Positions 1 through 6,488 of a stretch of 17,545 bases of DNA are shown here, piece by piece. Location: contig NZ_CAKSNX010000018.1 in assembly GCF_934476685.1 (NCBI RefSeq), positions 1-17,545 on the forward strand, read 5' to 3'. A program made the translations under genes and the position numbers. This DNA comes from an uncultured Ruminococcus sp. Lineage in GTDB: Bacteria > Bacillota > Clostridia > Oscillospirales > Ruminococcaceae. Within the stretch, counting starts at the first letter, position 1. Each line of letters starts with the position of its first letter. The notes beneath the pieces are model-generated. The model searched no databases. It was given only the letters and a program-made list of their open reading frames with translations, and was not told where the DNA came from.

Positions 1-5
1 GCCAT
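1..5 (-). CDS. first codon of a leftward gene running off the left edge
   Basis: On the minus strand an ATG at 5-3 is followed by GC and then the window ends. An AGGAGG Shine-Dalgarno at 14-19 lies 8 bases upstream, an ideal distance, and a good promoter precedes it (28-57). The gene is therefore very likely real, but no protein sequence is visible and the product cannot be named. It lies directly downstream of the truncated transposase and could have been placed there by deletion of the insertion sequence's right part. Confidence 0.55.
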
Positions 6-27
6 TTTATTTTCCTCCTTTTTTTCT

Positions 28-57
28 ATTATACCATGGCTAAATGTTTTCTGTCTA
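28..57 (-). promoter_or_regulatory. promoter for the leftward gene at the left edge
   Basis: Reading the minus strand, TAGACA (52-57) is separated by 18 bases from TATAAT (28-33). The predicted transcript starts about 10 bases before the AGGAGG site. The first three bases of the -35 box are also the TAG stop that ends the truncated transposase, so the promoter sits exactly at the insertion-sequence scar. Confidence 0.6.
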
Positions 58-645
58 ATTTATTATAGACGATACAGTTTCTATTGCTTGCTTTTGAGCA
101 GATAATATACCGGCAGCTGAAGGCGTCCGTGTTATACTGTAACTTAAAACTTCGCTATTCAACATATCCAGAAACGGGTCAAAATACACTTTCTTGATCG
201 TCATTCTGCCTTTGCTGTCTATGTTATAATACTTTAGTTCAGTAGTGTCTGTGGTTATCTTTTGATGCGGCACAGTTGTTTTAAATCGTCTGTTGATCCT
301 GTTAGGAGCAATTTTACCGACGTTGCCTTTATACGAGTTGTATTTGCGGCTTTTACGGGTAAATGATGTAACCTGAAAGCCTAACTTTTGCATAATTCTT
401 TGAACTCGTTTCTTATTGACTTTGATCCCTTCACTTCGTAGTTTGCCGCAAACTCTGCGATAGCCGAAATCCTTATGTTCCTTACGGATCTCGGTTATTT
501 TATCCTCAAGTTCTTTGTTGGGATCGACCCTATCAAACCGCTTTTGCCAATACATATATGTAGATTTTGGAAACCCAACTACAGCGAGAATATCTTTTAG
601 TTTGAACTGTCCTCGGAGACTGTAGACGATCCTCGCTTTTTTTTC
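55..645 (-). pseudogene. IS3-family transposase OrfB, C-terminally truncated
   Basis: The OrfB frame opens after a TAG at 661-663 and becomes recognisable just after the A8 run at 637-644 (minus strand), with the usual ARIVYSLRG-like start. It is readable to the TAG at 55-57. The first in-frame ATG is at 555 and gives 166 residues, with an HTH_21-like region (about residues 15-60) and an rve start. ITTDTTE supplies the first catalytic Asp (D103 counted from that ATG). Family members run about 270-290 residues and carry a second Asp and a Glu further on; both are absent here, so the product cannot be an active transposase. The OrfB frame is +1 relative to OrfA rather than the usual -1. Confidence 0.85.
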
Positions 646-1174
646 GAAGAGTTTCCTCCTCTAAACGCAGTCTCCTCAATTCTTTTAAATATGCATTCTC
701 TATTCTAAGTCTAAGTAATTCATCTTCAAGCTCTTTGATATGTTCAGCACTCGTATCCACAGGTGTATACTCGATCTGTTTAGGATCAGCGTTCTTTTTA
801 TCTGTTTCCAATGTTTTCTTACGACCTTTCTTTTCAGGTCTCAGTGCATCAGGACCAGCATTTCTAAAGTCATTCACCCATCTTGTGATCAAAGCAGGAT
901 TATTTATGCCTTGTGAAAGTGCTAATTCCTGATATGAGAATTCACTTGATAAATACAATTCTACCACAGAAAGTTTAAATTGAAAAGAGTATTCTTTATT
1001 TTTTCTTGAACGAACCAATCCTTCATTGCCAAATTCGTTATATGAATGCACCCAATCTGAAACTTGCTGCTTGCTTTTAACACCATATTTCTTAGCAAGA
1101 TGAACATAACTGCCTTCACCATTTAAATATGCTTGAACAACTTTTTTCTTTATTTCGTAGCTGTATTTTGCCAT
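533..1174 (-). CDS. IS3-family (IS150-like) transposase OrfA
   Basis: This 213-residue ORF begins MAKYSYEIKKKVV. It contains two helix-turn-helix units, about residues 1-55 (ending near SDWVHSYNEFGNEGL) and 60-105 (ending near ITRWVNDFRNAGPDAL), then a basic linker and a leucine-zipper-like helix at about 144-175. This is the DNA-binding subunit of an IS150-type transposase. The RBS GGAGGT lies 9 bases before the ATG. The meaningful coding probably ends near the A8 run (637-644); the roughly 35 residues after it look like out-of-frame readthrough. With OrfB truncated, it has no functional partner in this copy, although it could still bind terminal repeats of related elements. Confidence 0.8.
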   Translation of the reverse strand: MAKYSYEIKKKVVQAYLNGEGSYVHLAKKYGVKSKQQVSDWVHSYNEFGNEGLVRSRKNKEYSFQFKLSVVELYLSSEFSYQELALSQGINNPALITRWVNDFRNAGPDALRPEKKGRKKTLETDKKNADPKQIEYTPVDTSAEHIKELEDELLRLRIENAYLKELRRLRLEEETLRKKSEDRLQSPRTVQTKRYSRCSWVSKIYIYVLAKAV

Positions 1175-1194
1175 AAAAAACCGACCTCCAAATC

Positions 1195-1213
1195 GTTAGA
1201 TTTTTGGTCTAAC
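1195..1213. repeat. small hairpin inside the IS terminal region
   Basis: GTTAGA (1195-1200) and TCTAAC (1208-1213) form a 6-base-pair stem with a 7-base loop. On the plus strand a T5 run follows (1214-1218). It lies between the IS end and the OrfA RBS. A structure here could limit readthrough transcription or translation of the transposase, but the stem is AT-rich and the role is inferred. Confidence 0.4.
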
Positions 1214-1254
1214 TTTTTGGGGTCGGGTCAAAGCGTGGCTGTACTATATCTCAT

Positions 1255-2208
1255 TCACTTTGAACACGTCAGTTCATTATTTTTACTGTAATCAAATTTT
1301 CCGTCGTTTTTCTCTTCCAGTGCTTTTATAATGTGGTAAGTGTACTCGTTATACGGCGTAGGTATCCCCAGTTCTTTTCCCATACGGATAAGCGCACCTG
1401 AAAACATATCTATCTCTGTATGGCGGCCTGCGTCCAGATCTTGCAAGGTGGAATATCTTGCAGACGGCGGAACAGCACTTCCACGGCTTGAGGATTCGTC
1501 TGCTTTGCTTATATCAATATTCTTTGCAGCCGCAATAGCTTCAAGCTCTCGCCTTAATCCGTCACTGATAGCTTTCATATGAACGCTGTCACGGTAACAG
1601 CCGACGCCTGCACCAAGAACTGCCTGCGGCAGGTTATTGCACACATTCAATCGGAACTTGCTCCACATTTCTTCCCTGATATATTCCGTTGAACGATAAT
1701 GCAGACCGGTGTTTTCAAAAAGAGTTTCTATCGCCTGCACACGCTCGCTTTGATACGGTGCGGAAAGTTCTCCGAAAATAATGCCGATAGTAGTTTCGGG
1801 ATCAAAACAATACCCGCTCCCCTCTTTATGAGATGCGACCTTTATCAACGAATGAAGCACATGAGAAGCTCCGATCTCAGCAGAGATAAGTTCTTCGCTG
1901 TCTACACCGTTCATAAGGCTCATAACAGTTGTGTTATCTCCACAGGCTTTTCTTATACTCTCCATTGCACTGGGCAACGCACCATATTTTAACGCTACGA
2001 TCAGCAGATCTACACCGTTCGCCTCCTGCGGCGACCATACTTCGGGGTGATATGTAATGCCGTTGATCATGCAGCTCTTTTTCATTCGCTCTGCACGTTC
2101 GCCCTCTGCAATAATTCCCAGCTTGATATCTTCACGTTTTGAAAGTCCCCATATCATATATGAACCAACTGCTCCTGCACCAAGGATAGCTACTGTTTTT
2201 ATATTCAT
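1255..2208 (-). CDS. ketopantoate reductase family protein (ApbA/PanE-like)
   Basis: Family members reduce 2-ketopantoate to pantoate with NADPH in pantothenate and CoA synthesis; many Firmicute paralogues act on other 2-keto acids. The protein starts with a Rossmann nucleotide-binding loop, GAGAVG, at residues 10-15. It then has the LMNGVDSEE segment and the C-terminal catalytic region WSKFRLNVCNNL, with Lys184 and Asn188/Asn192, and GRHTEID with Glu265 (numbers from the start used here). The length of about 317 is normal. I chose the ATG at 2208 because AGGAG then has an 8-base spacing; the ATG at 2214 would leave only 2 bases. No other pantothenate gene is nearby, so the exact substrate is open. 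The truncated IS begins 24 bases after its stop. Confidence 0.85.
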   Translation of the reverse strand: MNIKTVAILGAGAVGSYMIWGLSKREDIKLGIIAEGERAERMKKSCMINGITYHPEVWSPQEANGVDLLIVALKYGALPSAMESIRKACGDNTTVMSLMNGVDSEELISAEIGASHVLHSLIKVASHKEGSGYCFDPETTIGIIFGELSAPYQSERVQAIETLFENTGLHYRSTEYIREEMWSKFRLNVCNNLPQAVLGAGVGCYRDSVHMKAISDGLRRELEAIAAAKNIDISKADESSSRGSAVPPSARYSTLQDLDAGRHTEIDMFSGALIRMGKELGIPTPYNEYTYHIIKALEEKNDGKFDYSKNNELTCSK

Positions 2209-2305
2209 TTTCATATCTCCTTGTATTTTTTACTTTCCGATATAAAGTTATCTGAATAAAATATTCATACGATCGTCTTTTGTAATTGTGTATGCTGCTT
2301 AATTA

Positions 2306-2335
2306 ATTATATCATATGGCAGTCGGTAAAGTCAA
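2306..2335 (-). promoter_or_regulatory. promoter for the ketopantoate reductase-like gene
   Basis: On the minus strand TTGACT (2330-2335) and TATAAT (2306-2311) are 18 bases apart, about 90 bases before the start codon. This suggests the reductase gene is transcribed independently of the MATE gene upstream. I see no strong terminator hairpin in the 38 bases between the MATE stop and this promoter, so some readthrough from MATE is possible. Confidence 0.65.
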
Positions 2336-2373
2336 ATAGAGCGTGTTTGGCAAAATCATTTTTTCATTTTATA

Positions 2374-3762
2374 TTATTCATCAATGTTGCATTCCCTTTG
2401 TATTTTAATTTTATGCGACGGTCTGAATATCATCAATGCAATAAATATAAGTACAGCAGTTGTGGAAAGGCTAACAGGATAAGCTGTCATAATAGCTTTA
2501 AAAGTTCTGTGCATAGGAAAAACTGTGTATATCCAGAATATCCTTACACCGCACACACCTATTATAGTAAGTATGGCAGGCACAAGAGAAATTCCGAAAC
2601 CTCTGAGGTAGCCTGACATATTTTCATACAGCATACTGAATGCATATGCGAAAAACACCATTGTGAGCCTTATATAACCGATATCTATTACCTGCGGATC
2701 ATTGTTGAATATCGAAAGCAGAAATCTGCCTGAGATAAGAACTAGGATTATGGCTGTGCCTGTTGCTATGGCATCCTCTATAATGCAAAGTTTCAATACT
2801 TTTCGGCATCTTTTAAGTTTTCCTGCACCGTAATTCTGTCCTGTGAACGTTGTGCAAGCCTGACTGAATGAATTCATAATGTCATAGGCAAATATCTCAA
2901 TATTGAAAGCTGCACTTGAGGCGGCTATCACAGCTGTTCCAAGACTGTTTATTGCGAATTGGATAACGATATTTGCCACAGCGAACACCGCACTCTGTAT
3001 TCCGGCTGGAAGTCCTATACGGATAACTCTCGCAAATACACTTTCATCAAAGCGCATATCTTTCATGCTCACTTTAATAACGCTCTTTGTTTTCATAAGT
3101 TTAATCAATAGGATAGCGGAACTTACAGCATTTGATATAACGGTCGCTATGGCTACGCCGTTTACTGTCATTTTCAGCACAATAACAAAGAATAAATTGA
3201 GAAGTACGTTAAGTACCCCCGAAAAAGCAAGAGCTTTAAGCGGTGTTTTTGTTTCGCCTATACTGCGGAATATGGCTGCTTCAAAATTATAAAGCAGTAT
3301 CACAGGCATACCAAGAAGATATATTCTTATGTACAAAAGTGCATATGGGAACACGTCCGATGGGACATTGAGCATTTTAAGCAGACTGCCGATAAAAAGC
3401 TCCCCTATCACTGCTACTGCAACTCCGCCAACTATTGCCGTAATAATTGATGTATGTACGGCTTTTCGTATAGTTTTATTATTGCCTTTTCCAACGGCAT
3501 TTGCTATTATTACATTTGCGCCAAGTGCAATGCCTATGAAAAAGTTCAGTATCAATCCTACAATAGGGCTGTTTGCTCCCACCGCTGCGACGGCGACGGT
3601 CTTTGCTTTGCCTGTAAAGTTGCCGACTACCGCAATGTCAGATGCGTTAAAGAGCTGTTCCAAAATGCCTGTTACAGCCACAGGCAGAGCATATCTTATT
3701 AGCTTATCCCATATAGAGCCGTTCAACATATCCATTTGTGCTGCTTTTTTAGTATCTTTCAA
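2374..3762 (-). CDS. MATE-family multidrug/metabolite exporter
   Basis: This 462-residue integral membrane protein has the roughly 12-helix layout of MATE transporters, which expel organic cations, drugs or metabolites using a Na+ or H+ gradient. The N-terminal half carries the typical IRYALPVAVTGILEQLFNASD and VAAVGANSPIVGL segments. The second half repeats the pattern from about residue 245 (RIGLPAGIQSAVFAVANIVI, then TGQNYGAGKLKRC). Length is normal. The start is a TTG at 3762, with GGGAG 11 bases upstream; no in-frame ATG occurs until residue 10, and that one lacks an RBS. A divergent LysR gene shares the intergenic region and probably controls it. Substrate cannot be told from sequence. 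Confidence 0.92.
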   Translation of the reverse strand: MKDTKKAAQMDMLNGSIWDKLIRYALPVAVTGILEQLFNASDIAVVGNFTGKAKTVAVAAVGANSPIVGLILNFFIGIALGANVIIANAVGKGNNKTIRKAVHTSIITAIVGGVAVAVIGELFIGSLLKMLNVPSDVFPYALLYIRIYLLGMPVILLYNFEAAIFRSIGETKTPLKALAFSGVLNVLLNLFFVIVLKMTVNGVAIATVISNAVSSAILLIKLMKTKSVIKVSMKDMRFDESVFARVIRIGLPAGIQSAVFAVANIVIQFAINSLGTAVIAASSAAFNIEIFAYDIMNSFSQACTTFTGQNYGAGKLKRCRKVLKLCIIEDAIATGTAIILVLISGRFLLSIFNNDPQVIDIGYIRLTMVFFAYAFSMLYENMSGYLRGFGISLVPAILTIIGVCGVRIFWIYTVFPMHRTFKAIMTAYPVSLSTTAVLIFIALMIFRPSHKIKIQRECNIDE

Positions 3763-3784
3763 GTCTCATCACTCTCCCAATGAT

Positions 3785-3813
3785 ATTATATACCCATTCT
3801 TTAAGTATAGCAA
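3785..3813 (-). promoter_or_regulatory. promoter for the MATE exporter gene
   Basis: On the minus strand TTGCTA (3808-3813) and TATAAT (3785-3790) have a 17-base spacer. It lies back to back with the LysR promoter. The weaker -35 box fits a gene that needs an activator such as the neighbouring LysR protein. Confidence 0.6.
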
Positions 3814-3824
3814 ATACATATAAG

Positions 3825-3840
3825 CTATTATTTATCATAG
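3825..3840. promoter_or_regulatory. possible LysR operator between the divergent promoters
   Basis: CTATTATTTATCATAG has 4-base inverted arms (CTAT/ATAG) and lies between the two -35 boxes, where LysR-type regulators usually bind. The match is short and AT-rich, so this is only a candidate site. Confidence 0.25.
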
Positions 3841-3869
3841 TTTACAAGAATAATAAGATGTGATATAAT
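3841..3869 (+). promoter_or_regulatory. promoter for the LysR regulator
   Basis: TTTACA (3841-3846) and TATAAT (3864-3869) are separated by exactly 17 bases, 34 bases upstream of the ATG. An AAAGGA RBS follows. Confidence 0.7.
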
Positions 3870-3903
3870 AGAGAAAATAAAAAATTCACGAAAGGAAGAT
3901 CTT

Positions 3904-4776
3904 ATGGATATCCGCATACTGAGATACTTTTTAGCAGTGGCACAGGAAGAGAACATAACAAGGGCAGCGGAAAGCCTGCACATTTCTCAGCCGTCACTAT
4001 CAAAACAGATAATGGAGCTGGAGGACGAACTAGGTAAAAAGCTGCTTATCAGAGGCAAGCGCAAGATCACTCTGACGGAAGAAGGCATACTTCTGCGGGA
4101 ACGTGCGGAGGATATTGTGGCTTTAGTGGATAAGACGGAACGTGAGATATCCTCAGATTGCGGAACAGTTTCAGGAGAGATCGTTATTGGCGGAACTATT
4201 CCAAAGACGCTTTTGCAGGCGGCAGCGAACATTCAAAAGCGTTATCCCGATGTTACATTTCAGTTTTTCAGCGGTGACGCAACAGATGTGACAGAACGGC
4301 TTGACCACGGAAATCTTGATTTCGCAGTGCTTCTTCAACCAATAGACAACTCAAAGTATGAATATATCCCACTGCCCGATGGTTCACTGTGGGGAGTGCT
4401 TATGAGATTCGACAGCGAATATGCAAAGTTTTCGGAAATAAGAAAGGAACAGCTTATAAAAATGCCGTTGATACTTCACCGCCGCATCGGTTTGCAGCAG
4501 ATCATTGCAGACTGGGCGGAAACTGACATTGACAAGCTGAACGTTACAGCAACTTACAACGTTATACATGGCAGTCCTGCAAGCTTTGTTGAAAACGGCA
4601 TAGGTTATTTTCTCGCCACAAGAGATATGCTCTCCCCTGCCCTTGACAACAGCGTAGTTTTTCGCCCGCTTTATCCTAAGCTTGAAGTGCAGTATAATCT
4701 TGTATGGAAAAGGCGGAATATTTTCAGCAAAGGTTCAAAAGCTTTTCTGGATATAGTCAGAGAGCTGCTGAAATAG
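3904..4776 (+). CDS. LysR-family transcriptional regulator
   Basis: This 290-residue protein has the N-terminal winged helix-turn-helix of the family: IRYFLAVAQEENITRAA, then HISQPSLSKQIMELEDELG (residues about 3-60). A substrate-binding-like effector domain follows from about residue 90 (GEIVIGGTIP onward). LysR proteins bind DNA as tetramers and usually regulate a divergent neighbour in response to a small molecule; here that neighbour is the MATE exporter, 141 bases away. Length is typical. AAAGGA supplies the RBS for the ATG at 3904. The effector is unknown, though a compound exported by the MATE pump is the natural guess. Confidence 0.92.
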   Translation: MDIRILRYFLAVAQEENITRAAESLHISQPSLSKQIMELEDELGKKLLIRGKRKITLTEEGILLRERAEDIVALVDKTEREISSDCGTVSGEIVIGGTIPKTLLQAAANIQKRYPDVTFQFFSGDATDVTERLDHGNLDFAVLLQPIDNSKYEYIPLPDGSLWGVLMRFDSEYAKFSEIRKEQLIKMPLILHRRIGLQQIIADWAETDIDKLNVTATYNVIHGSPASFVENGIGYFLATRDMLSPALDNSVVFRPLYPKLEVQYNLVWKRRNIFSKGSKAFLDIVRELLK

Positions 4777-4788
4777 TCTGCTTGTCGT

Positions 4789-4817
4789 TTGACTTTATTT
4801 TCGGCTTGTGGTATAAT
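4789..4817 (+). promoter_or_regulatory. promoter for the U32-like/Dabb operon
   Basis: TTGACT (4789-4794), a 17-base spacer and TATAAT (4812-4817) begin 13 bases after the LysR stop. The position shows that the next gene must start downstream of about 4825, not inside LysR. Confidence 0.75.
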
Positions 4818-4886
4818 GTAACAAATCAAAATTGCTCCTTTAACGGGGATTTGATAATTCAGTATCGGAAAATGGTGACTAGTGAT

Positions 4887-5798
4887 ATGACAGAAATAAA
4901 AAAGAATAAAGCATACTATCATCTTCCGGGACTGTTTGAGTTTTATGAGCTTTACAGCGCCTTTCTGCCGCTTTTTCGTGAGCATAGGGAATACTTTTAC
5001 GATCGGTGCGATATCGGTTCTGTATACGGCGCTCCAGCAGACTGTATATGGGGCGGAGGACGTGTCGGGTTTGGTGAGCATGACCCACAGGAAGTTTTGT
5101 CGCTTATGCGTGAATATAACATTTCGGCACGTCTGACATTCAGCAACTCCCTGCTCAGAGAGGAACATCTTTCAGACAAGAAATGCAATGCGCTGTGTGC
5201 AATGTTTTCTGAAAGCGATCAGCCACGCAATGGCGTTATCATTCATTCAGACCTGCTGTTAAACTATCTGAAAAGAAATTATCCTCAGCTATATTTTGTT
5301 TCATCTACCACAAAGGTTATTACGGATTTTCAGCAGTTTCTCAATGAAATAAGCCGTGATGATTTTCTCTACGCTGTACCTGATTTTCGTTTGAACAAGG
5401 CATTTGACAGGCTTAACACAATGACACAATTTCAAAAAGATAAGGTAGAATTTTTGTGCAACGAATGCTGCTGGTTCGGCTGTAAGGACAGAAAAAGCTG
5501 TTACGAAAATGTCAGCCGAAAAAATCTCGGAGAGAATTGTCCCGACCACCGCTGTAATGCTCCTGACTCTGCCGATGGATATATGTTTTCAAAGGCAATG
5601 ACTAATCCAGCATTTATCGGCATAGATGATATTCAGAATACCTATCTGCCAATGGGATTTTCCAATTTCAAGATCGAAGGCAGAGGACTAGGCAGCGCTT
5701 TGATACTGGAATTTCTGCTGTATTATATGACAAAGCCTGAGTATCAGCTGAAAGTAAGAGAAAATATATACCTTGACAGTATGCTTGATCTGTTCTGA
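4887..5798 (+). CDS. U32-peptidase-like, cysteine-rich protein of unknown function
   Basis: From the ATG at 4887 the protein has 303 residues. A cysteine cluster at residues 191, 194, 195, 199, 205, 218 and 223 (CNECCWFGC, then spaced cysteines) could hold an iron-sulfur cluster. Near the C terminus FKIEGRGLGS (residues 261-270) resembles the KIEGR motif of U32 peptidase/hydroxylase proteins, which are TIM barrels with a [4Fe-4S] centre. The membership is inferred from these motifs. No signal peptide or membrane segment is evident. I chose 4887 because GGTGA precedes it by 8 bases; an ATG at 4872 has only a weak, close GGA. The frame stays open back to 4704, but the promoter at 4789-4817 excludes that start. 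It forms an operon with the Dabb gene 33 bases later. Confidence 0.65.
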   Translation: MTEIKKNKAYYHLPGLFEFYELYSAFLPLFREHREYFYDRCDIGSVYGAPADCIWGGGRVGFGEHDPQEVLSLMREYNISARLTFSNSLLREEHLSDKKCNALCAMFSESDQPRNGVIIHSDLLLNYLKRNYPQLYFVSSTTKVITDFQQFLNEISRDDFLYAVPDFRLNKAFDRLNTMTQFQKDKVEFLCNECCWFGCKDRKSCYENVSRKNLGENCPDHRCNAPDSADGYMFSKAMTNPAFIGIDDIQNTYLPMGFSNFKIEGRGLGSALILEFLLYYMTKPEYQLKVRENIYLDSMLDLF

Positions 5799-5831
5799 TA
5801 AACATAAGTAATTTAAGATAGGAAGATAAAA

Positions 5832-6119
5832 ATGCTGCACTACATTATAGTAAAATGGAATGATAACACAGACAAACAGGAAATCGTAAAAAAGGTACGC
5901 ACTTTATATGCTGACGCTGTAAAAATCAGTGGGATATATAACGTTGATATCAAAGAGAACGTTACACCCCGTGACAACAGATATGATCTTATGATAGTTC
6001 TGGATATGGACAAAGGATCTCTTACAACTTGGGACAACAGCGAACTGCACAAGACGTGGAAGTCTGAGTTCGGAATTTTTATAGATAAGAAATGTATTTT
6101 TGATTGTGATAACAGATAG
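5832..6119 (+). CDS. Dabb (stress-responsive alpha/beta barrel) domain protein
   Basis: This 95-residue protein opens MLHYIIVKWND and ends with a DLMIVLDMDK...LHKTWKSEF pattern. It matches the Dabb ferredoxin-like fold: an early beta strand after the start, a central strand, and the His near the C terminus. Such proteins are small dimeric alpha+beta barrels; some bind small hydrophobic or polyketide-like ligands, but most bacterial members have no assigned role. AGGAAG lies 8 bases before the ATG. It follows the U32-like gene by 33 bases and precedes a strong terminator, so the two are probably co-transcribed and may work on the same substrate. Confidence 0.75.
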   Translation: MLHYIIVKWNDNTDKQEIVKKVRTLYADAVKISGIYNVDIKENVTPRDNRYDLMIVLDMDKGSLTTWDNSELHKTWKSEFGIFIDKKCIFDCDNR

Positions 6120-6162
6120 TTGCTAAAAAATAACAGCCTGATATTCCCTAATATAAATCAGT

Positions 6163-6209
6163 AAATGCGTAGTTGTTTTAATAAAAGCAGCTTCGCATTT
6201 GCCTTTTCT
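6163..6209 (+). terminator. intrinsic terminator of the U32-like/Dabb operon
   Basis: A long hairpin at 6163-6200 pairs AAATGCG with CGCATTT. After one T-T mismatch it continues with AGTTGTTTT against AAAAGCAGCT (two G-U pairs) around an AATA loop. GCCTTTTCTT follows, giving a T-rich tail on the plus strand. Confidence 0.75.
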
Positions 6210-6326
6210 TATCGCAATTATAAAGATCTATTATTTTTTATCCTGTACCAATATCACTGTAATCGCAAACATTATGTCGTAAACGCTTATATTAATTTAA
6301 CAAATTATGAATAGCGTAAATTTAAC
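6210..6326. other. AT-rich spacer without recognisable genes
   Basis: Between the terminator and the next promoter I see no open reading frame with an RBS and no clear structured RNA. It is simple AT-rich intergenic sequence. Confidence 0.5.
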
Positions 6327-6355
6327 TTGCAATGAATTGCATTACCGTGTATAAT
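6327..6355 (+). promoter_or_regulatory. promoter for the solute-binding protein/GGDEF-EAL operon
   Basis: TTGCAA (6327-6332), a 17-base spacer and TATAAT (6350-6355) predict a start near 6362 and a leader of about 125 bases. Within the leader ATCACT (6377-6382) can pair with AGTGAT (6417-6422), enclosing TAAATA/TATTTA. This is a weak AT-rich structure that matches no riboswitch I recognise. Confidence 0.6.
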
Positions 6356-6488
6356 TAATATGTGACATTGCAATAAATCACTTTAAAAGTAAATAGCTGG
6401 ATATGCATATTTATTCAGTGATCTTATGGAGCACAACAAGAAGTATTAGGATAAAATATAAAAAATCCATATAATAGGAGAAACAACT

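Larger units (their letters stand above)
55..1230 (-). mobile_element. truncated IS3-family (IS150-like) insertion sequence
   Basis: The element carries the two-ORF layout of IS3-family transposons: OrfA with helix-turn-helix domains and OrfB with the start of an rve integrase core. Its intact end is at 1230, where the minus strand begins TGACCCGACCCC, a typical TG-starting terminal repeat, 57 bases before the OrfA ATG. The other end is missing: OrfB stops after its first catalytic Asp and no matching inverted repeat is seen. No target duplication can be called. It lies 24 bases downstream of the ketopantoate reductase-like gene, on the same strand. I infer a dead remnant. Confidence 0.85.

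Noticed and set aside
2347..3823. Several plus-strand ORFs opposite the MATE gene
   Set aside because: They are antisense shadows of a well-supported membrane protein gene and lack RBS support and domain signals.
4704..4886. Upstream extension of the U32-like reading frame back into the LysR gene
   Set aside because: A near-consensus promoter lies at 4789-4817, after that start, and no RBS precedes the ATG at 4704. The extension is out of frame with LysR and reads as chance sequence.
6470..6475. TATAAT immediately upstream of the RBS of the solute-binding protein gene
   Set aside because: It would start the transcript at or beyond the RBS, and no -35 box is correctly spaced; the 6327-6355 promoter is better.
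6356..6488. Cyclic-di-GMP riboswitch in the leader of the solute-binding/GGDEF-EAL operon
   Set aside because: None of the conserved GEMM core elements is visible; only weak AT-rich inverted repeats are present.
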